From: JBPBPI01 sp050954885 | Lineage (GTDB): Bacteria > Pseudomonadota > Alphaproteobacteria > Caedimonadales > Caedimonadaceae | Direction: 5' to 3' | Assembly: GCA_050954885.1 (NCBI GenBank) | Contig: JBPBPI010000090.1 | Span: 1 to 40,192 of the forward strand | Length of the DNA stretch: 40,192 nt | Part shown: positions 16,963 through 24,200 of the stretch, piece by piece | Layout of the letters: each line of letters starts with the position of its first letter | Numbering within the stretch: the stretch's first letter is position 1 | Position numbers and translations under genes: made by a program | The notes under the pieces: model-generated | Told to the model about the DNA's origin: nothing | The model's database searches: none | The model's input: only the letters and a program-made list of their open reading frames with translations

Positions 16963-17123
16963 AATCCCACTCTCTCCGCCATATCAATCATAAGCATCTT
17001 TAAGTGTTTATGATTGATATGATGAACGATTTGATGAGAACCTATGCTGGAACAGAAGTAGGGGTTATCACGCCAGGGCGCGTTGCTTTCAGCCCGAGCC
17101 GCAGGCAACGCGCGCAGCGCGAT
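16963..17123 (+). repeat. tRNA-linked hairpin repeat, unit 2
   Basis: This unit has the same order of parts as unit 1. It opens with the 20-base copy of the tRNA-Ser 3' end (AATCCCACTCTCTCCGCCAT). It then has a perfect 13-bp hairpin of different sequence (16981-16993 with 17008-17020), a GATGAA...TGAGAACC segment (from 17021), and GAGCCGCAGGCAACGCGCGCAGCGCGAT at the end. Compared with unit 1, the end hairpin changes CGTGC/GCACG to CGCGC/GCGCG, which keeps the pairing. The unit has about 27 extra bases, which add a GCGCGTTGC/GCAACGCGC stem (17078-17086 with 17105-17113). Confidence 0.7.
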
Positions 17124-17145
17124 CTTTTGGCAACTAATTTTTGGC
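17124..17145 (+). repeat. Short direct repeat, left copy, flanking the methyltransferase gene
   Basis: These 22 bases beginning CTTTTGGCAACTAATTTTTG differ from 17968-17989 at only two positions. The pair brackets the methyltransferase gene at 17224-17847. The right copy overlaps the 3' flank of the broken mazE gene. The rest of 17146-17223 holds no recognisable feature. Confidence 0.6.
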
Positions 17146-17223
17146 TTCTAAGACCTATTGGCTGTTTTGATAAGCTAGTTTTTACGTCACAAGCAGCAGG
17201 GACTTCAACCCAATGAGATTAAA

Positions 17224-17847
17224 TTAATCACGAGGTAAGCCAACGCCAACATATTTAGCTATCCAGATGGTTGATCCGCCACAATCTTTATCATTTATAC
17301 TCAGAGAAACCAACTCAAAATGATGTGATTCCATTAACTCTTTGTATTCATTAAGAGATAATGAAGTATGGTATAGATCTTCGCCGCCATTATTGCTCCA
17401 TATTTCACCAACTTCATGATTAGAGGTAAATAATAAAATACCCCCAGGATTTATATGATCCTCAAAACGTCCAAACATAGCTCTTTGATCATCCGAGGGC
17501 AAATGAAACAAACTGTGCCATAAAACAATAAGATCAAATTTATTTTTTAAATTCGCATATCGCATATCTTGAACATAGAATTTTGCCTCTGAAATATATC
17601 TCTTGGCTTTTTCAATCATCTTAGTGGAACCATCAATACCCGTTACCTGAAAACCTTTACTGACAAAGTATTTTGCTATAGGTTCGCCTATACCGCATCC
17701 CAAATCCAGAACTTTCCCACCTTGTTTACTTAAGCCTGAAGCTTTGTCCAGATAAGGCTTTTCAAGCCCAAGGTTCCGCATTCGCACGGCATCAAACCAG
17801 TCCGCTATTTTCTCATAATCTTCAAAAGCTTTATCTTTGTTAGCCAT
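17224..17847 (-). CDS. Class I SAM-dependent methyltransferase
   Basis: This 207-residue soluble enzyme has motif I VLDLGCGIGEP (about 46-56), the acidic strand-2 end GIDGST (about 70-75), YVQDMRY, and the motif IV/V segment FDLIVLWHSLFHL followed by NPGGILLFTS. It belongs to the Methyltransf_11/25 group; the substrate cannot be predicted. It stands alone in an island between the tRNA-Ser repeats and a dead mazE gene, and is flanked by 22-base direct repeats, which suggests it arrived with mobile DNA. Confidence 0.85.
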   Translation of the reverse strand: MANKDKAFEDYEKIADWFDAVRMRNLGLEKPYLDKASGLSKQGGKVLDLGCGIGEPIAKYFVSKGFQVTGIDGSTKMIEKAKRYISEAKFYVQDMRYANLKNKFDLIVLWHSLFHLPSDDQRAMFGRFEDHINPGGILLFTSNHEVGEIWSNNGGEDLYHTSLSLNEYKELMESHHFELVSLSINDKDCGGSTIWIAKYVGVGLPRD

Positions 17848-17967
17848 TATTTACTGATGGTAACCTTTCAAATAGAAGTAGTCTCAAAAGGTGGTGAGTA
17901 CATCGGGCAGCTATCGCATCATCGACGGTGACCTCGCATCCACCACAGAATTTGACACCTGTTATAA

Positions 17968-17989
17968 CTTTTGGCAACTGATTTTTGCC
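17968..17989 (+). repeat. Short direct repeat, right copy, flanking the methyltransferase gene
   Basis: CTTTTGGCAACTGATTTTTG and the two bases that follow match 17124-17145 with two differences. It lies immediately next to the 3' end of the mazE remnant. The DNA at 17890-17950 just before it is clearly more GC-rich than its surroundings and bounded by GGTGG and CCACC, suggesting foreign origin. Confidence 0.6.
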
Positions 17990-17993
17990 ATTG

Positions 17994-18215
17994 CTATTCT
18001 TCTTCACTCCAAGAAGTTGTTATAGAGTCTGAATCCAATAGCTGCTCCTTATCTTGTTTTGCCATAAGATAGAATTGTTTTTCTCATCCTGCTCTTGCGT
18101 TTTCATGAGGTGTAATAATAAGCTTATGATATTTTATAATTAAATTAATGGTATTTGTTAATTGATATTGCTTAAGAATCGCTTTTGGAATTTTAAAACC
18201 TTTGGAATTACCAAT
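17994..18215 (-). pseudogene. mazE: Broken mazE-type (AbrB-fold) antitoxin gene
   Basis: Reading the minus strand from 18215 gives IGNSKGFKIPKAILKQYQL, the swapped-hairpin DNA-binding core of MazE antitoxins. It continues with ...ITPHENARAG-stop-EKQFYLMAKQDKEQLLDSDS...SWSEEE-stop-QW. This fits the MazE pattern (GWEE.F..MA..GDD.LL....EEEWEW), with both stops standing where Trp is expected (TGA and TAG). A third stop (TAA) lies just before IGNSKG and no start codon remains. No mazF frame was found downstream (17850-17990). The gene is therefore dead, and its toxin has been lost or replaced. Confidence 0.75.
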
Positions 18216-18292
18216 TTAAATAAATTTTAAAAAATAAAGATTTGACTTTAATTGATTTTTGTTACAGTTTTTAAAGAGAAAGGGTGGTTGGC

Positions 18293-18880
18293 ATGACACG
18301 TGGTGGCAAAAGAATCGGAGCAGGGCGTAAAGAAGGCTCAGGTTTATTTGGTGAAAAAACGAAAGTTATACGAATCCCTATAAGCGCTGAAAAGGAGATC
18401 AAAGAAATGTTATTACAATTTCCCAAAAAAATTAAACCTGAATCAGGTGTCACCAAAGTTGATGTCATGTATTGGCCCTCTTTAAATGCAACCTCTGTCA
18501 CTGCGACTTTGTTTGAAACACGTATTGCCGCTGGTCAGCCGTCTCCTGCTGATGATCATAGTGAAGATGTTTTGGATTTAAACCAGCATTTACTTTGTAA
18601 TCCAGAGACCACTTTTTATGTACGTGTCAGCGGTGATTCCATGATTGATGCGGGTATTCATACAGGCGATCTTTTGGTGGTTGATCGGTCTTTAAGACCG
18701 CAAAATGGTAAAGTTGTGATTGCGGTGATTAATGGTGATTTAACAGTAAAACGCTTGTTTAAAGAACGAGGAAAACTTTTTCTCATGCCTGAAAATCCTT
18801 CCTACCCCTGTCTTGAAATCACAGATGAAATGGACTTTATGATTTGGGGTGTGGTCACCAATGTTATTCATCCTCTATAG
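18293..18880 (+). CDS. umuD: UmuD-like self-cleaving S24 peptidase
   Basis: UmuD-type proteins self-cleave when RecA is activated and then support error-prone repair polymerase V. The 195-residue form from the ATG at 18293 (AAAGGG upstream) is chosen over a GTG at 18284. The N-terminus GGKRIGAGRKEGSGLFGEKT is a Gly/Arg-rich extension seen in some UmuD-like proteins. The likely cleavage bond is A80-G81 (RIAAGQPSP). The catalytic Ser is S116 (SGDSMIDAG) and the Lys is K153 (NGDLTVKRL). No DNA-binding domain is present, so it is not LexA. No umuC lies next to it. No clear alphaproteobacterial GTTC-N7-GTTC SOS box was found upstream. Confidence 0.88.
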   Translation: MTRGGKRIGAGRKEGSGLFGEKTKVIRIPISAEKEIKEMLLQFPKKIKPESGVTKVDVMYWPSLNATSVTATLFETRIAAGQPSPADDHSEDVLDLNQHLLCNPETTFYVRVSGDSMIDAGIHTGDLLVVDRSLRPQNGKVVIAVINGDLTVKRLFKERGKLFLMPENPSYPCLEITDEMDFMIWGVVTNVIHPL

Positions 18881-18931
18881 TGTGTATTTTTTACAATACT
18901 TTTATTATATTATAAAGATAATGAAACAAAT

Positions 18932-18960
18932 TGTATTAAAATCTTCAAAATTTTAATACA
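18932..18960. other. AT-rich hairpin after umuD
   Basis: TGTATTAAAAT (18932-18942) and ATTTTAATACA (18950-18960) form a perfect 11-bp stem with a 7-base loop. No T-tract follows on either strand, so it is at best a weak terminator. It may instead stabilise the umuD transcript end. Confidence 0.5.
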
Positions 18961-19021
18961 TTGTTCAATGTTGATTGCTACAATAATAATAAGAAACCTT
19001 TAATTTAAAAGGATTAAAAAA

Positions 19022-19186
19022 ATGTTATCACTACATTGGGTTATTGTCTTTTTTGTCATTGCTTTAATTGCCGGTGTTTTAGGCTTTAGAGGTGTTGCAG
19101 GCACAGCTGTTGATATTGCAAAGATTCTTTTCTTTATCTTCCTCGTTCTGTTTGTGTTATCTCTTGTACGTCATGTTATGATTTAA
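19022..19186 (+). CDS. ytjA: YtjA/DUF1328 small membrane protein
   Basis: The 54-residue frame begins MLSLHWVIVFFVIALIAGVL and continues GFRGVAGTAVDIAKILFFIF, then LVLFVLSLVRH. This matches the DUF1328 (YtjA) family of two-helix inner-membrane proteins almost along its full length. Its start has a clear AAAAGGA site at 19007-19013. The function of the family is not established; it is often found near stress genes. The stop codon falls 2 bases before the convergent pbpC stop. Confidence 0.88.
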   Translation: MLSLHWVIVFFVIALIAGVLGFRGVAGTAVDIAKILFFIFLVLFVLSLVRHVMI

Positions 19187-19188
19187 TT

Positions 19189-21243
19189 TTAATCGATTGT
19201 AATAGAAGCAGAGGCAGATTGACCTTGGCTGTCAAGCAAAGTGATCTTGTAAAAACCTTTTTCAAGGGGATGCCAGATTAAGTAAGATCTCCAAGATTTG
19301 GTGGCAATAGGTTGTTGATTGATGAGCCAGGTATAAGGGCGTCTGCCGCCTGCGGCTTGTAGAGAAATTTTTTTTATCTGATTGTCTGATGAAAAAAAAT
19401 CAATCTTTGTGTTGTGAACAGGAAAAAGAAGTCTCAAGGGTTGATGATTATTATGTTCATTAAAATGGGCATACTTCTGCGTTTTCTTTAAAGTAAAATA
19501 GTTTACATCATTTGTTATTTTTTGATTATTGGAATGCTTTGGCAGGACCTGAAAAATTTGCTGCATTAAAGGAACTGCAAGGCTGGCCCCAGTGCCATAG
19601 CCACAAGAAGCACCATCCGGACGGCCGATCCAAATACCCACAACATAATCATGATTGTATCCAAAAACCCAAGCATCGCGATAGCCATAAGAGGTTCCTG
19701 TTTTAAAGGCAATGTTTGAACATGATGGATCAAAAGAAAGACTATTTTTTTGTAAAATTTCTGTAAGCCAACCACAAGTTTGATTTGAAAATAAACGCAC
19801 TTCACAATTTGAAACAGAAGGTTGATATTTTAAAGGTGATATAATGCCACCTTGGGCCAAGGCAGAATACAAAATCATCAGCTGCTCAAGGCTCATACCA
19901 ACACCTCCTAGGGCTAAAGATAAACCGGGTGCTGTATAAGCGTCAGGAAACTTTGGTTTGATATTAACTTCTTCTAACATTCCCAAAAATTTTAAAGCCC
20001 CCAAACGATTTAAAGCCGACACAGCGGGAATGTTTAAAGATTGAATCAACGCTTCTTCAATGGTGACAGAGCCATTAAAGGTTTTATCAAAATTACCAGG
20101 TCGATAACTGCCATAGGCATGAACTTCATCATTAACTAAAGTATTGGGTTGAAACAAGCCAGTTTCAAAACCCATGCCGTAAATAAAAGGTTTAAGGGTT
20201 GAACCAGGCGATCGAATGGCACGTGTAAAATCAATTTGCCCTTGATTTTGATGATTAAAAAAATCAGAAGATCCTAAATATACGATCACCTCTTGAGTGG
20301 CATGATGAACCACAAGAACAGCTACATTAACTTTTGAGGGCAAAATATTCAAAGATTGAGTCACGAGATTTTGTAAATAAATTTGTAGAGGAAGATTGAT
20401 TGACGTTGTGATGGTTTTAAGGTCAGGATTATGTTGTCTCAAGCGTTGGCTCAAATGAGGCAAATGTCGCGGCAAATTTTTTCTTAAAGGTAATTTTTGT
20501 TGTAGGGCAGATTGTAATACAGTCATTTCCATGAAGCTCGCGTTAAATAACCTGTTTAAAAGAGTATTGCGTGCTTTTAGGGCATAGGGTGTAAAAACCT
20601 TATGAAAGGAGCGTCGCGGTGATTGAGGCAAAGCAATCAGTAAAGCAATTTCTTCGGGATTTAAATTTTTAGCAGATTTTCCAAAATAAGAATAAGATGC
20701 GGCTTGAATGCCTTCAATGTTGCCACCGTAAGGTGCCAAAGTGAGATATATGTTTAAGATTTCTTGTTTGGAAAAATGAGCCTCAAGTTGCAATGCGCGG
20801 TATATTTCAATCACTTTAGAAGACATATTTCTGGGGCGTGGCTCAAGCAACCGTGCCACTTGCATGGTCAAGGTTGACCCCCCTGAGACAATACGTCCCT
20901 GTGAAGCAAATTGACCAAAAGCACGTAAAAGAGAAAAAGGATTGATACCAAAGTGATATCCAAAATGTTGATCTTCGCAATAAATTAATGCTTTGATAAA
21001 ACGCGCATCCACGTCATTTGCGGTCACTGGAAGACGCCATTTATCATCCTTGGTTTGAAAAACATGAGCACATGTTGTATCAGAAGACGTTATCGTTATT
21101 GACACATCATAAAAGCGATCAAGAGACAGCGGATAAATTTTATCTAAACTAAAAAACCCAATGCCTATGATGATGCAAAATAAAACAACCTTAAGTTTAA
21201 ATGAAATAAGACGATACATAAATAAGTAGAATTTTGATCTCAT
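19189..21243 (-). CDS. pbpC: Penicillin-binding protein 1C (transglycosylase/transpeptidase)
   Basis: This periplasmic peptidoglycan synthase is anchored by an N-terminal helix (about 17-33). The GT51 glycosyltransferase domain spans about 65-240, with the catalytic Glu E90 (CEDQHFGYHFG) and GGSTLTMQVARLL. The transpeptidase domain has SxxK at S348-K351 (SPGSTLKPF), SxN at S402-N404 and KTG at 514-516 (FKTGTSYGYRDAW). The C-terminal about 90 residues are the BiPBP_C domain. Its 684 residues are somewhat short compared with E. coli PBP1C. It follows the alpha-2-macroglobulin gene, its standard partner, by 27 bases. No good ribosome site lies right before the ATG, so it probably depends on coupling to that gene. 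Confidence 0.95.
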   Translation of the reverse strand: MRSKFYLFMYRLISFKLKVVLFCIIIGIGFFSLDKIYPLSLDRFYDVSITITSSDTTCAHVFQTKDDKWRLPVTANDVDARFIKALIYCEDQHFGYHFGINPFSLLRAFGQFASQGRIVSGGSTLTMQVARLLEPRPRNMSSKVIEIYRALQLEAHFSKQEILNIYLTLAPYGGNIEGIQAASYSYFGKSAKNLNPEEIALLIALPQSPRRSFHKVFTPYALKARNTLLNRLFNASFMEMTVLQSALQQKLPLRKNLPRHLPHLSQRLRQHNPDLKTITTSINLPLQIYLQNLVTQSLNILPSKVNVAVLVVHHATQEVIVYLGSSDFFNHQNQGQIDFTRAIRSPGSTLKPFIYGMGFETGLFQPNTLVNDEVHAYGSYRPGNFDKTFNGSVTIEEALIQSLNIPAVSALNRLGALKFLGMLEEVNIKPKFPDAYTAPGLSLALGGVGMSLEQLMILYSALAQGGIISPLKYQPSVSNCEVRLFSNQTCGWLTEILQKNSLSFDPSCSNIAFKTGTSYGYRDAWVFGYNHDYVVGIWIGRPDGASCGYGTGASLAVPLMQQIFQVLPKHSNNQKITNDVNYFTLKKTQKYAHFNEHNNHQPLRLLFPVHNTKIDFFSSDNQIKKISLQAAGGRRPYTWLINQQPIATKSWRSYLIWHPLEKGFYKITLLDSQGQSASASITID

Positions 21244-21257
21244 GACAAAGGTAACAA

Positions 21258-21280
21258 CATTCCTTATATATTAAGGAATG
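21258..21280. other. Small hairpin at the A2M/pbpC junction
   Basis: CATTCCTTA (21258-21266) pairs with TAAGGAATG (21272-21280), overlapping the stop codon of the A2M gene. On the transcript it contains the only AAGGA-like sequence upstream of pbpC. It could therefore influence the ratio of the two proteins. It has no T-tract. Confidence 0.45.
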
Positions 21281-24200
21281 ATTACAAGCTTCTCCACATC
21301 TGTTCGTGCCGAAAATTGAGGCCTGTACATACTTTCAACCGATGCCGCAGGATAGGTATATTGACCCGGGGTAACCGCACGTGCCATATATGCAACCTTA
21401 AATTTTTTGGTATCTGACAGACGGAAAGCCGCCACAAATCGATCTTCACGTTTTTCAACCCGAGATAAATCAGTCAAATCTGTTAACCAAGTCAACGAAC
21501 TATCTGGAGAAAATGTATCGATTTTAAGACCATCAATTTCAAATCCTGCTGGCAAAAGATCTAATAGAAGAACTTCATGGGTATCTGCCTCTTTCAAAAG
21601 GCCGTCAAACACCACGATGACACAATCACCTGATTTTATTTTATCTAAAGAAAGGATTTGGCCGTCAACATTGTAAAATTGCCGTGTTAAATCGAATCCA
21701 AGATTGGGTATGGACTTTGCATCTTTAAGATCACCTTCTAATGTATAGCTGTAGATCACAGGAGATGCATCTTTGTTCGTCAATGCGTAAGAAGATTTTA
21801 AATCTTCATAAGAAAGTTGCCTTTGCCAAACTTTTGTGTTTGTTATGTTGTTTGTATTTTGCTCGGTTAAATTTAAGGGCTTCTGCAAGTCTGAAAGCGT
21901 CAACGCCGCGCGCACTAACCAACCCTTTTCAAAAGTACTTAATAAATCTGGATTTTTGAGTTTATCTGCAAGTACCATTGCCATGTCTTGCAAAATGGCA
22001 ACATCTTCAAAAGATTCAGCGATAATTTTAATCATCAACGCTTGTTTACTGATGTCAGATTCAAAAAATAAATTTTTGAGAGTTAAATCCGTCTCACTCA
22101 AGATCGCTTTAAAATCAAGGGCACGTTTAAGCCATATTTGGGCAGATGATACATCTTTTAAATGGGCAAAAGCACAAGCCATAAACAAAATGTCTTCACG
22201 TTTTGTAAAAGTATTATAATTGTTATCAGCAAAATATTTTAAAGTGCCGAGGGGCAACAATCCTTCACGTGCCAAAATATAATGAATATAAGATTTTACA
22301 GACAATGACTCAGTAGATTGCTGGTTGTTAATATAGTTTTGCATCCATTGTGTGGTGCGTTGCAAAATTACTTTATTAATATTCCATTTTTTGTGATTTG
22401 CTTCATACAATAAATCGATGGCATAGACTGAAAGCCAAGGAATATCATTGTTATAATTTTCTGTATTCCAAAGAGCAAAACTGCCATCAAAACGTTGCAG
22501 TCGATAAATTTGATCTAGATTATTGGCGATTTCAAGAGCATCAGCGTCAGAATCTGAACTTTTGAAATAAGCAGCCAAACGACTGGATAGTTGTTCGAGG
22601 CAGGTATAAGGGTATTTCTTGAGTTGTTGAGCAAGGCTATCTGCACCAAAGGTGGGCAATGTCCCAATGTTTAAGGTAAGCAGTGCCGTCCCAGGAACAT
22701 ACTCTTTAAAAATATCTTGTGTTAATTTAATGTCTTGACCAGACTCAATCTTTCCCCAAAAATATTGATGAAAACGAACCAGAGAAGATCTGATCGCAAT
22801 TTCCCAACTTTTTTGAGACAATAATTGTTTATCTTTAAAAGTTTCTAGAGTAATTTTTCCCAAGCCAATGTCAGAAGCAAGTAAATTGAAGGAGATATTT
22901 TTTTGCTCTTTATTTTTTAACGTCACATTTGCATCATAAGAAGATTTGAGAGAAACAGCCCCTTCTGTCTTAATATTTAGCCTAATAGATTCGTCTTTTC
23001 CCATCAAATTTTGCATTTCAATGTTGGCTTGAATAAGATCTTGGGGGGCCAAAAATTGGGGAAGAGCAAGATAGATCTCAAGAGGATCGCGAACAATAAC
23101 TTGTTGGGTTTGATGGCCCAAAGCATCTGATGTCCAAGCAACTGCACTGATGCGTACGTTGCCGGCAAATTCAGGCAATTTAAAAGTTGCTGACGTACAA
23201 TATCCCTCTTTTTCTGGCACAAAATCTTTAAGAATAGGAGAGACCAAACTGAGGGTTTTATAAACTCTTGCGCTTAAAGCTTTAATGTCAAAATTTTGTG
23301 ATCCACTTCCGCCACCAACATTAAAATCAACTGGTCTTGTGCCATAGGGATTGATTAAAAATCCGTAACTGTCTCTGATTTGATATTGCAAATGAGTTTG
23401 ACCAAAGAAATAATCAAAAGGATTAGGTACCTCAAAATTTGATAAATTCAAAATACCTTCGTCCACCACAGACATACGTAGATACAAATCTTTTAAAGGT
23501 TGAGGAACGCAAGCCTTGATAACAAAATCTTGATTAGGTGGTGTGATTTCAGAAGTATGAAATGTTAAATCAATCTTATTTTTTGCATCTTCAATATTAA
23601 TCCAAATAAGTCCCATAGCACGATTTAGCATCTTTTGTTGTTTAGAATCTCCCGGCTTAAAAACAGTTGCCATAAGATAGAGGCCACCTTGTTTAGCTGC
23701 GAGTGTATCAAGAGAAATTTCAACACGATTGCTCTTTGCCGAAGTTTGACCATGATAAAGAGGTTGATATGTATTGTTCAACGCAGCAATAAACAGCTCG
23801 CCCTCATAAGGGGATACAATATTTAAATAAACTTTATCACCTATTTTGTATGAAGCTTTATCAAGCGTTATTTCAATTAAATCAGGACGTTCAGGCAAAC
23901 CATTTTGTCCATCCCATCCTGCATTAAATCGAAAGCTTGTCGCAACACCGGTGTCTTCATTCATAATTTCAATCCGAAGGCGTCCAGATTTGACAGGTAA
24001 TTTTAAAGATGTGGGACCTTGGGTTTGTGTCTCTAAGACACCTGATGCAATGATCCGATCATCAGATGCCGCATTATAATTCCAAGTATTGCCTGATTGA
24101 AAATAGGTAAAATGTTGATTTTCTTGATATACATTATAAGTCAATTTCTTGATGGCTTGACGCTCTCCTTTTTCATTGAGCGTAATTACATTAAATGATG

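Noticed and set aside
16743..17108. Minus-strand open frame of 121 codons containing REWDSNPRYTCAHNSF
   Set aside because: This is the antisense reading of tRNA-Ser and its repeat. The WDSNPR...PLRHLS pattern is a well-known false protein in databases.
17994..18215. TGA read as tryptophan, which would partly restore mazE
   Set aside because: The gene also has TAG and TAA interruptions and lacks a start codon. Several intact genes here (dacA, the CatB-like gene) end naturally at TGA.
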